64,000 nucleotides of DNA from Cytophagaceae bacterium (GTDB taxonomy: Bacteria > Bacteroidota > Bacteroidia > Cytophagales > Flexibacteraceae): positions 62,001-126,000 of the forward strand of contig JAIXYP010000052.1 in NCBI GenBank assembly GCA_027490155.1, written 5' to 3'. The translations under genes were made by a program, and so were the position numbers. Position 1 is the first letter of the stretch, and every line of letters starts with the position of its first letter. Positions 27,987 to 34,849 of this stretch are shown here, piece after piece. The notes below the pieces were generated by a model. The model was not told the origin of the DNA and ran no database searches. It saw only the letters and a list, made by a program, of their open reading frames with translations.

Positions 27987-28226
27987 ATAGGGCTGTTGTA
28001 TTTTTCCTAGGGCAATTAGTACTAGATTCTAACCAAAGTACAAAACAGGTGTATTGTTTTTGCTAGCCCTATCCTTTTGGGCCTTAATTTCTATTATGGG
28101 GTCCTTTTGATCAAGAAAATTTGGCGAGGTGCAATGCGATAAAATTTTTGGCATGAAATCAAGAATAATGGTTTTGGATTGTGTTGTGGGTTTTGTAGGT
28201 TTGTCATAGCCCAGATATAGTAGGGT

Positions 28227-28262
28227 ATGAATCACGTAGCTGTAAACGCGATAATCAGATGA
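28227..28262 (+). CDS. Possible 11-residue leader ORF
   Basis: ATG at 28227 reads MNHVAVNAIIR then TGA, and the stop overlaps the ATG of the next gene (ATGA). A frame of this length could easily be chance. It is listed because the overlap would couple translation into 28259-28591. Confidence 0.15.
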   Translation: MNHVAVNAIIR

Positions 28263-28591
28263 ATTTGGTCAAGTACTACTTGCTTTTGGTGCTGATGGAT
28301 ATCATAATCGTTGGTATGTCCTGCGGCATTTACTTTGTGCTCCCAGCTGAGCTAGGTATCTTCTTCGGGATGATGTTTGTTTGGGTGTTAAGCCTTAGTA
28401 AACCATTCCTGCTAGAAAACTACTTGAGGCGCCGAAACGGCGGCATGCTATCATCTTTTATCCCACAGGGACCGCTTCCTTTTGACGGAAAAATTACAGC
28501 CAAGGCGCATGTTTTTTACGCCTTTCCTGTGTATTTTCTGACGATATGGATCAACTACTATCTGTATGTTAATTATTTGATTTACGTTTAA
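28259..28591 (+). CDS. Small integral membrane protein, unknown function
   Basis: 110 residues with about three hydrophobic segments: residues ~7-29, ~32-50 and ~88-108. A basic, polar loop lies between the second and third (LRRRNGGMLSSFIPQGPLPFDGKI). No family was recognised; the PxGPLPFDGK loop and the YAFPVYF motif are the most distinctive parts. It is 114 bp upstream of the ABC ATPase and in the same direction, so it may belong to the ABC locus. Confidence 0.65.
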   Translation: MNLVKYYLLLVLMDIIIVGMSCGIYFVLPAELGIFFGMMFVWVLSLSKPFLLENYLRRRNGGMLSSFIPQGPLPFDGKITAKAHVFYAFPVYFLTIWINYYLYVNYLIYV

Positions 28592-28705
28592 GTTGGTGGA
28601 GGTTGTAGCATAATTTCAATCTAAAGGTTAGGCGGACTTTTTTGTACGATCAATCAATGCAATAGGATTACTTTAGCCTAATTTATTAGCTCATTGCCAT
28701 CAAGC

Positions 28706-29416
28706 ATGATTCAAAAACCTAGTGGCAATCTAGCCATCAACAACCTAACCTACCAGTACAAAAAGTTCCGATTAGGGCCGATTGATTTTTCATTGGCCGG
28801 TGGGGAGCTCATGATCATCGTTGGCAACAATGGTGCGGGCAAAAGCACCTTGTTTCGACTGCTGGGTGGGCTGATGCGACCGCATGGAGGTGAGATCTTG
28901 ATTGATGGCAACCTTGTTCCATACCTCAATGAGGTGGTTAGTCTGGGGCTAGACCAGCACTACTACGATAAAAACGAGACTGTTAGGCATTGTCTAGCGA
29001 CGACATGTAAACGAAATGGGGTGGATATTGACACAATCATCCCCATGCTTCAGGACTTTGGATTAGATGCCTATCTGAGCAATCGGGTAGGCACCTTGTC
29101 GCTAGGGACGGCCAAGAAACTGACCATTATTTCAGCCCTTTCGCGCCAGACGGGTATCTATGTGCTGGACGAACCCAACAACGGACTGGACTATGAAGCA
29201 GTTAATGTGCTTTACCGCTACATCAGCCGATACCAACATGCCGGCAAAACCATCTTGATGAGTCTGCACCTTACAAACGGCAACGAACCTGTACCTAACA
29301 AGGTTGGGCTGATTAGGGATGGCCAAATGGTGGTTAATGACATCGATCAAGCCAACTTTGGCCAGGCGGACTTCAGCAAAATGGTATCTGATTTTTATAG
29401 CCAGACCAGGGTTTGA
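28706..29416 (+). CDS. ABC transporter ATP-binding protein
   Basis: 236 residues, a single nucleotide-binding domain. It has Walker A GNNGAGKST (~40-48), a Q-loop region GLMRPHGGEI, Walker B IYVLDEPNNGLD (~155-166) with the catalytic Glu, and H-loop LMSLHLT. The signature loop reads LSLGTAKKL instead of LSGGQ, a divergent form that keeps the Ser and the second Gly. It would power the membrane proteins encoded next: the stop is 1 bp before the ATG of the permease-thioredoxin fusion. An ATG at 28706 is chosen over a TTG four codons earlier. Confidence 0.9.
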   Translation: MIQKPSGNLAINNLTYQYKKFRLGPIDFSLAGGELMIIVGNNGAGKSTLFRLLGGLMRPHGGEILIDGNLVPYLNEVVSLGLDQHYYDKNETVRHCLATTCKRNGVDIDTIIPMLQDFGLDAYLSNRVGTLSLGTAKKLTIISALSRQTGIYVLDEPNNGLDYEAVNVLYRYISRYQHAGKTILMSLHLTNGNEPVPNKVGLIRDGQMVVNDIDQANFGQADFSKMVSDFYSQTRV

Positions 29417-29417
29417 T

Positions 29418-30635
29418 ATGTCCATAACCACTGCCTTTCGGGCCTGGATCTTGTTGTTGTTGGTGCTGTTGGTTTACCTCGCCTCGCTATACTATGCCAA
29501 TGTTGAGCATGGAGTTGAGGGGGCTACAAATGGTCTGTTTGCATTGGTTTTGCCCTATTTCACACAGTTTAGGCTGGTTTTGTTGTTTATTTTTGTCCTG
29601 CAAGACGTAGGTACATTCAGCCATCGAGCGGTCATGCGCCTAAAGCTTGATGGCCTTTCTGGGGCTCGGTTAGCTGACCATTGTTTGCGCCAGATGACGC
29701 TACGGGCTGTTGGCTTTAGTGCTATTTTCCCAGTAACGATCCTGATCTGTTACGCTTTTTTTGCCGCCAATTTTGCAGCATTTACATCATTTGGCGTATG
29801 GCTTTTTACGCTTAAAGTTTGGCTCAACATGGCTTGCTTGATGTTGGTTTTGAGCCTTGTGATGGCTGGGCTTAGCCAACTATTGTCACGTTACACAGTA
29901 ATGGCAATGGTTGTTGGCTATCTGGTGATCGATGCTAAAGTAGCCATCATGTTCAAGGAATTGCCACCGGTTTGGGTTAATTTTTTGTTGTATCAGCAGG
30001 TAGCACATCTGGAGCAGGAGTATTTAGTTTGGGGAAGCGTTGGGCTTGTATTGCTTGTGTTGTTGGCCCACTTGATGATTTTGGTTGTTGCTGATATCAA
30101 ACTTGAGCAAATGATTAGCAGGGCGGGACGGTGGCCTATAATGGTATTGGGTACTGTAATGGTTGTTTCGTTGGTTTTTCGCCCGTATGATTACTTTCCT
30201 GCTGATATGATTTTGCCAAAACAAACAGCGGTTGGTCTAAATACTAGTCGCTACCTAGTCATTAATTATTGGGCCTCTTGGTGCGGACCTTGCGTTGCCG
30301 AAATGCCTCAGTTGGCGAAGCTAGCTGATACCATTGAGCCCTCAAAAGCCCAGGTTATAGCCTTATCCCAAGACAAAGATCCTGCCGCTACTACCAAAAC
30401 CTTGCTTCAGCATCCAGACTGGGAAAGTAAAGGCATCCAGTTTATGGCCGTGCCCGGATCAGTACGGCATCATAATGCTTATCTATCCTTGCTAGAGGGT
30501 CAGTTTGAAGGAGTGGCTATTCCATTTACCTTGGTGACTGAAGGTCGGCAAGTACGGTATTACCATGTGGGTTTCTTGCCAGGCTCAGAGATTGCGGTTG
30601 CTAATTGGTTAAGGTCCAATCCTAACAAACAATAA
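29418..30635 (+). CDS. ABC-type membrane subunit fused to a TlpA-like thioredoxin domain
   Basis: 405 residues. The first ~255 form about seven hydrophobic segments (e.g. AWILLLLVLLVYLASLYYA, LVLLFIFVLQDV, MACLMLVLSLVMAGL, WPIMVLGTVMVVSLVF), as expected for an ABC-2-like permease. Residues ~265-405 are a thioredoxin/TlpA-like domain: strand YLVINYWASW, redox motif WCGPC (C289, C292), strand QVIALSQDKD and the cis-Pro loop GVAIPFTLVTEG. With an odd number of segments and the N-terminus inside, the redox domain would face the periplasm. A permease and a thiol oxidoreductase in one chain is unusual. The start at 29418 is preferred over an extension into the ABC gene. Confidence 0.85.
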   Translation: MSITTAFRAWILLLLVLLVYLASLYYANVEHGVEGATNGLFALVLPYFTQFRLVLLFIFVLQDVGTFSHRAVMRLKLDGLSGARLADHCLRQMTLRAVGFSAIFPVTILICYAFFAANFAAFTSFGVWLFTLKVWLNMACLMLVLSLVMAGLSQLLSRYTVMAMVVGYLVIDAKVAIMFKELPPVWVNFLLYQQVAHLEQEYLVWGSVGLVLLVLLAHLMILVVADIKLEQMISRAGRWPIMVLGTVMVVSLVFRPYDYFPADMILPKQTAVGLNTSRYLVINYWASWCGPCVAEMPQLAKLADTIEPSKAQVIALSQDKDPAATTKTLLQHPDWESKGIQFMAVPGSVRHHNAYLSLLEGQFEGVAIPFTLVTEGRQVRYYHVGFLPGSEIAVANWLRSNPNKQ

Positions 30636-30638
30636 AGC

Positions 30639-31346
30639 ATGAGACTAGCCCTGATATATACCGCACTTGCGACCTTGCTTGGTTTGTTTTTTGGCGTTTT
30701 CATGCCGATAACTTTTCCCACCTTAGCCAGCCTAGATACCAGCAGTAATCCTGGTATGTTCTTGCTAACTATGTTTGATCTTGAAGCACTGTTGTTCATC
30801 ATCGTATCGTTGTTGGCGCTCAGCAAAAAGTTAAACAATTACCTAATTTTACGTTCCCTGCTCGACGGTGCTACTGTTGCCCAAACCATTACAATCGTTT
30901 TGGTGGAGGTCCTGAAGCTCAGTATGGTCAGCACAGCAGGTTACCTGTTTTCCCGCCTTGCGGTTGCAGTCTCGGTATCTGTGCCTGCGCAATGGGATCC
31001 GTGGTATGAGGCATTATTTCATTGGTTGACAATAGGGGCACAGCTTTTCTATGGGTCGTTATTGATTGGCTTGATGTATGCCACGACGAGGATGTTGATG
31101 AAGGAAAAATTCTTTGGGTTAGGTTTGGTGCTGACCGCCATACCACATTTTTTGGTGTTGATTACTTTTAGTATGTCTGGCCTGAAAACAATGAACCATC
31201 TGATGGTATATTTTGGACCTTGCTTTATATTATTGGAAACTCCTTTTCCAGATTGGATATTTGTTTTTAGCTACGCCCTTGGATTGTTTTTACAGTTGAT
31301 GCTGTTGTATTGGTTGGTCCAGAAACGAAAATTTGAGATTGTATGA
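30639..31346 (+). CDS. Polytopic membrane protein, probable second transmembrane subunit
   Basis: 235 residues with about six hydrophobic segments: residues ~3-23, ~45-65, ~82-105, ~130-150, ~165-185 and ~205-228. Size and hydrophobicity pattern suit a second ABC-2-like transmembrane subunit, perhaps dimerising with the fusion protein 29418-30635, from which it is separated by only 3 bp. No sequence family was recognised. It overlaps the following gene by ATGA. Confidence 0.75.
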   Translation: MRLALIYTALATLLGLFFGVFMPITFPTLASLDTSSNPGMFLLTMFDLEALLFIIVSLLALSKKLNNYLILRSLLDGATVAQTITIVLVEVLKLSMVSTAGYLFSRLAVAVSVSVPAQWDPWYEALFHWLTIGAQLFYGSLLIGLMYATTRMLMKEKFFGLGLVLTAIPHFLVLITFSMSGLKTMNHLMVYFGPCFILLETPFPDWIFVFSYALGLFLQLMLLYWLVQKRKFEIV

Positions 31347-31798
31347 GAAAGCTTGTATTCTACTTCATTGGGTTGGTGGGCGTCCTCGTTATGCTAATTG
31401 GCTTTCGGTATTCGACTGGTCTTTACTATCACCATGAGCCAACTAGTTTTTTTGTTGGTGATGAAAAGAGGCTTTTGGATGCTGACACCAGTACGATCAT
31501 TTTGGTGGAGAATGCTGAGGATCAAATGTCCACATCTTTTGTCCAGCACCTGGATAGCGTGATGAGTCATCGAAAGCCCACACACCCCTTAGTGGTTGTC
31601 AGTTTGTTGCCATATGCTCCTCCACCAAGTGTACGGTTAAGGAACCTCAAGGTAACAAATGACTACAAGCTCTATTGCCAGGCTGAAAACATCATCATCA
31701 CTTATCAATTAGCTCCTCAATTTATAGCTGAAAATGCCATCTATGGTATTGATGTAGTCCATGGTCGTGTACAAAGTGCTAAGTTGCTATTAAGATAA
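31343..31798 (+). CDS. Small membrane-anchored protein of the ABC-thioredoxin locus
   Basis: 151 residues. One N-terminal membrane segment (residues ~4-21) is followed by ~125 soluble residues that would be periplasmic. The soluble part has strands STIILVENAED and HPLVVVSLLPY flanking a helix. This is vaguely thioredoxin-fold-like but without a CxxC; the only Cys is in LYCQAEN. Function unknown. Its start overlaps the stop of the preceding membrane gene (ATGA), so it is the last gene of the four-gene unit 28706-31798. Confidence 0.7.
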   Translation: MRKLVFYFIGLVGVLVMLIGFRYSTGLYYHHEPTSFFVGDEKRLLDADTSTIILVENAEDQMSTSFVQHLDSVMSHRKPTHPLVVVSLLPYAPPPSVRLRNLKVTNDYKLYCQAENIIITYQLAPQFIAENAIYGIDVVHGRVQSAKLLLR

Positions 31799-31803
31799 AT
31801 CAA

Positions 31804-31920
31804 TCACTTTTCTCCACCCTGCTCCCCAACCCGGAAACGCACAATCCGTTCAACAAGGTCTAAGGGTAGGGAGCCTACAGTAAATAGAATAGGTCTATAA
31901 TCACCCTTTGTTATTAAGGA
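31804..31920 (-). pseudogene. Decayed 3' fragment of a DUF1801 gene
   Basis: The minus strand reads LPLDLVERIVRFRVGEQGGEK then TGA (31804-31806), nearly the same as the C-terminus LPLDLVDRIVRYRVGEQSK of the intact gene at 33649-34008. Further upstream the similarity continues weakly (NKG versus SKG), but with in-frame stops and a frame change around 31880-31915. So this is a relic of a second copy in the same orientation. The two copies flank the MerC/COG0523 pair. Confidence 0.8.
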
Positions 31921-31946
31921 TAGTGTGAGCTAACCGTATAGATTTT

Positions 31947-31969
31947 TAGTTGCAACATTGTTGCAACTA
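31947..31969. promoter_or_regulatory. 23-bp perfect palindrome, candidate Zur/Fur-family operator
   Basis: Arms TAGTTGCAACA and TGTTGCAACTA are exact reverse complements around a central T at 31958. The right arm contains the -33 TTG of the promoter for 31995-33583, so a bound repressor would block transcription. The genes controlled (a MerC-like protein and a COG0523 GTPase) belong to families often under the zinc repressor Zur. Assignment to Zur rather than another regulator is inference. Confidence 0.7.
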
Positions 31970-31990
31970 GGTTTTTTACGCTTACATTTG
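31961..31990 (+). promoter_or_regulatory. Promoter of the MerC-COG0523 operon, probably leaderless
   Basis: TTG at 31961-31963 and TACATTTG at 31983-31990 are separated by exactly 19 bp, the Bacteroidota -33/-7 geometry. The -7 box ends 4 nt before the ATG at 31995, so the transcript would begin at or beside the start codon. Confidence 0.7.
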
Positions 31991-31994
31991 CCCC

Positions 31995-32393
31995 ATGACA
32001 ACGGATTCGAAGACAAAGAGCGCATCATGGGCCAGCCTCAATAGGTTTGGGGTCTTGGTTTCGGGCCTCTGTCTTTGTCATTGTTTGGCTGCACCTATGA
32101 TAATGGTCATGGCTCCAATGGTGCTATCTCCGGGTATCAACCAGGTCATTCAGTCCATTTTCGTGCTGCTGGCTATTGGCGTTACCTTTTGGACTGTTAG
32201 GTCAAACGGGATCTGGCGCGCAAGGAGCTTTCTTTTGCTGACGGGTATGTGCTTGGTCTTGGCAGAGCTACTACTTGATTTTGCAGACCTTAGCCAACCA
32301 TGGTTAGGCTACGTTGGCGCTTTTGCACTCATCTTTTCTCACATTCGGAACCTTTTTACTTGTCGAGTATGTCATCAAGATCACAATCACTAA
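31995..32393 (+). CDS. MerC-domain membrane protein
   Basis: 132 residues with about four hydrophobic segments. A Cys cluster lies in the first one (SGLCLCHCLAAP, C26, C28, C30), and a metal-ligand-rich C-terminus reads CRVCHQDHNH. This is the MerC-like family; classical MerC moves Hg(II) across the inner membrane, but chromosomal relatives without mer genes, as here, probably handle another soft metal such as zinc. No merR, merA or merP is nearby. It overlaps the following COG0523 GTPase by 25 bp and sits behind the palindrome 31947-31969. Confidence 0.85.
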   Translation: MTTDSKTKSASWASLNRFGVLVSGLCLCHCLAAPMIMVMAPMVLSPGINQVIQSIFVLLAIGVTFWTVRSNGIWRARSFLLLTGMCLVLAELLLDFADLSQPWLGYVGAFALIFSHIRNLFTCRVCHQDHNH

Positions 32394-33583
32394 TCCCTGT
32401 TACTGTGTTATCAGGTTTTCTCGGTGCCGGGAAGACTACTTTACTCAATCACATATTGCATAACAAAGCGGGTCTTAGGGTAGCTGTTATTGTTAATGAT
32501 ATGAGTGAGGTCAATATCGATGCACGCCTTGTTGCCAAAGAGCATACCCTCAGCCACACGGAGGAGAAGCTCGTCGAAATGAGTAATGGTTGCATCTGTT
32601 GTACGTTACGCGAAGATTTGATCCTTGAGGTGGAAAAACTTGCGCTAGAGGGCAAGTATGACTACCTCTTGATCGAGAGTACCGGTATTAGTGAGCCGGT
32701 ACCAGTTGCCCAGACCTTTACTTTTGTATCCGAAGATGGCGCTATTGATCTTAGTCGGTTTACACGCTTGGACTGTATGGTAACAGTCGTGGATGCGTTT
32801 AATTTTGCTAAAGACTTCGGATCTGTAGCTACTGTTGCAACAGCTGGCTTACATGCAGAGGATCCGAATGATCACCGTCCGATAGTCAATCTGTTGACTG
32901 AGCAAATCGAATTTGCCAATGTGATTTTGGTTAATAAGTCTGACGCTGTTTCAGACCAAAAGATGGGTGAGCTTCGTGGTCTGATTACGAGTCTGAACCC
33001 GCGTGCTAAAGTGTACACAACCTCGTACGGGAAGATAGAGCCGGACTTGATCCTGAATACATACCTATATGATCAAGGCGAGGCAGAGCAAAACCCATTG
33101 TGGCAAGCAGAACTTGACAAAGTACATGTGCCCGAAACAGAAATGTACGGGTTTTCTTCTTTCGTTTACAAATCAAAAAAGCCATTTCATCCCGCTAGGT
33201 TCTGGCAGTATATTAATGATAATTGGCCGGCAAATGTGATCCGAAGCAAGGGGCTCTTCTGGATTGCTAGCCGTAAGGATGTAGCCCTATCCTGGAGCCA
33301 AGCAGGTGGTTCGTTACAGACGACAGAGGCAGGTGTTTGGTGGGACTCGATGCCTAAGGCAGAACGTCGACTCTATCCAGAATATCTCAATAATCAGGCC
33401 CAGATTGAGCATAGCTGGCATCCAATCTTTGGTGATCGGCAAACAGAATTGGTCATCATCGGACAGGATCTGAACGAATCATTCATCACTGCTGAGCTAG
33501 AATCTTGTTTGCTCACGACCGAGGAAATGATCAATTGGCAAAAAGGAAAACCATTTCAAGATCCTTGGCCTGAACAGCTCTAA
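32369..33583 (+). CDS. COG0523/CobW-family metallochaperone GTPase
   Basis: 404 residues. Walker A is LSGFLGAGKTTLL (~14-26). The hallmark metal-binding CxCC is at C75-I-C77-C78 in NGCICCTLREDL. The Mg/GTP segment is LLIESTGISEP (~96-106), the guanine-specificity motif is VNKSD, and a C-terminal CobW_C domain begins near 265 (EMYGFSSFVYKSKKPFHPARFW). These GTPases insert or deliver metals, and Zur-controlled members act in zinc starvation (ZigA/ZNG1-like). The ATG at 32369 is chosen because the frame upstream only overlaps merC. It is coupled to the MerC-like gene. Confidence 0.92.
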   Translation: MSSRSQSLIPVTVLSGFLGAGKTTLLNHILHNKAGLRVAVIVNDMSEVNIDARLVAKEHTLSHTEEKLVEMSNGCICCTLREDLILEVEKLALEGKYDYLLIESTGISEPVPVAQTFTFVSEDGAIDLSRFTRLDCMVTVVDAFNFAKDFGSVATVATAGLHAEDPNDHRPIVNLLTEQIEFANVILVNKSDAVSDQKMGELRGLITSLNPRAKVYTTSYGKIEPDLILNTYLYDQGEAEQNPLWQAELDKVHVPETEMYGFSSFVYKSKKPFHPARFWQYINDNWPANVIRSKGLFWIASRKDVALSWSQAGGSLQTTEAGVWWDSMPKAERRLYPEYLNNQAQIEHSWHPIFGDRQTELVIIGQDLNESFITAELESCLLTTEEMINWQKGKPFQDPWPEQL

Positions 33584-33648
33584 ATATTGCATCTGGTTTG
33601 ATCTAATTGACAACGGGGTGTTTAAATTAAAAAAAACCACCTTCAATT

Positions 33649-34008
33649 CTACTTACTTTGCTCCCCAACCCGATAACGTACAATCCGGTCAACAAGGTCA
33701 AGAGGTAGGGGTTTGTCTAGTGGGAATTGTAGGGTACCCTTGCTATGTTTAAAGGGGGCAATTTCGTCTGCAAAAATGACTACACCACTCGGGGCAGGGT
33801 AGAACCCAATATGGTGTTTGTAAGCCGCAAAGTGCACCAAGTTACCATTGAGGTAGAAGGTAGGCATACCATAGCTGATTTTCTCTGTAGCGGTAGGGGC
33901 CGCGGCCTGGATGGTTTGGCGCATCGCAGTTAGCAAGGCCTGTACCTCGGTCGGAAAGGTGGTGATGTATTGATCTATTGTTGTTGCGGCTGTGGTATTG
34001 GGTGTCAT
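33649..34008 (-). CDS. DUF1801 (YdhG-like) family protein
   Basis: 119 residues, the normal size. It shows the family pattern TIDQYITTFPTEVQALLTAMRQTIQAAAP, EKISYGMPTFYLNGNLVHFAAYKHHIGFYP, and SKGTLQFPLDKPLPLDLVDRIVRYRV. This small alpha/beta fold resembles the frataxin-like 'iron chaperone' YdhG, but biochemical function is uncertain. A decayed relative lies at 31804-31920 on the same strand, on the other side of the MerC/COG0523 pair. Confidence 0.88.
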   Translation of the reverse strand: MTPNTTAATTIDQYITTFPTEVQALLTAMRQTIQAAAPTATEKISYGMPTFYLNGNLVHFAAYKHHIGFYPAPSGVVIFADEIAPFKHSKGTLQFPLDKPLPLDLVDRIVRYRVGEQSK

Positions 34009-34174
34009 GGGGGGATGCTTTTTCCGATTGAAAACTCAGATTAGGGAATCAATAGTCAACTAATTTAAGGAATCAAATTGAAAAGCGACCAACTGTTGAC
34101 CCAAGCCACTGGTTTGTGAAGCAGACTTTTCAGATTAAGTCCTACCTTTACCCCCATACCGCTATACCCCCACC

Positions 34175-34396
34175 ATGGACACAGCCCCCGAAGTAAAAGA
34201 CGTCAACGGTAACCTCTTAGTTGATGGTGATTCCGTTGTGCTAATCAAAGACCTGAAAGTCAAAGGAATGACAATCACCCTCAAGAAGGGCACAACGATC
34301 AAAAAGATCCGCCTGACAGATGACATTGAAGAGGTGGACTGCAAAGTAAACGGAGCGAGCATTGTGCTCAAGACCTGCTTTTTGAAGAAAGCCTAG
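34175..34396 (+). CDS. PhnA-domain protein (alkylphosphonate-utilisation-like, YjdM C-terminal domain)
   Basis: 73 residues. The sequence VKDVNGNLLVDGDSVVLIKDLKVKG ... KKGTTIKKIRLTDD ... EVDCKVNGASIVLKTCFLKKA is the PhnA/YjdM SH3-like C-terminal domain. The N-terminal zinc ribbon of the longer family members is absent, as in many short homologues. The family name is historical, and a role in phosphonate use is not established. No phn genes are nearby. Confidence 0.88.
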   Translation: MDTAPEVKDVNGNLLVDGDSVVLIKDLKVKGMTITLKKGTTIKKIRLTDDIEEVDCKVNGASIVLKTCFLKKA

Positions 34397-34412
34397 GAGT
34401 ATCTGCAGTGCG

Positions 34413-34655
34413 TTAAGCCAGAAGCCAAGCTGCCCATAGACCTAATCCGATTAGTGGGTAGATGGCACATCCTCCGCCTACCCGCTGCCTATACCGCAGA
34501 CCTGTGCCAGGAAGACCCGTATTAACGTTGGTACCTCGTTTGCTCACGTTAACACTGCCGCCACGGCCTCCCACGCTGACGGAGGGGCCAGACTTACTGA
34601 GGTTGATCCGGATGCCGGGAGCTACCTTAAACGATTTGCGGAACGACCATCCCAT
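34413..34655 (-). CDS. DUF4236 domain small membrane protein
   Basis: About 80 residues from the ATG at 34655. The start MGWSFRKSFKVAPGIRINLSKSGPSVSVGGRG is the DUF4236 signature. Then a Gly-rich strand region and a C-terminal hydrophobic segment (YPLIGLGLWAAWLLA) suggest anchoring in the membrane. Function unknown. The frame is open 19 codons further upstream, but those lack family resemblance. It converges with the PhnA-domain gene. Confidence 0.85.
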   Translation of the reverse strand: MGWSFRKSFKVAPGIRINLSKSGPSVSVGGRGGSVNVSKRGTNVNTGLPGTGLRYRQRVGGGCAIYPLIGLGLWAAWLLA

Positions 34656-34849
34656 AAAATTTATAGTTTTAGTAGGGTATATCAACAGTGGTAGCCTAGT
34701 TTGGCCATCCATTTGTAAGCAAAGTTAGGTTATTGTACATACTAAAGTACTACAATTCTGCAATTGCCGAATCCAATATTCGGCAATGCGGTTGGCCCAG
34801 CTTGATTAGCTCCTCTCCAAAAATGCAGGATTGTACCCAACTTTGTGTC

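Noticed and set aside
28029-28235. 68-codon minus-strand frame upstream of the ABC locus as precursor peptide
   Set aside because: No leader, Gly-Gly or Cys-rich core; opposite direction to the transporter genes; AT-rich region where such frames arise by chance.
31995-32393. Mercury-resistance operon
   Set aside because: Only a MerC-like protein is present; there is no merR, merT, merP or merA nearby, and the partner gene is a COG0523 GTPase, so a metal-homeostasis role fits better.
33600-33650. Terminator between the COG0523 gene and the DUF1801 gene
   Set aside because: A GGTG(T)TT ... AAACCACC pairing exists but is imperfect and AT-rich; it could be real but is too weak to list.
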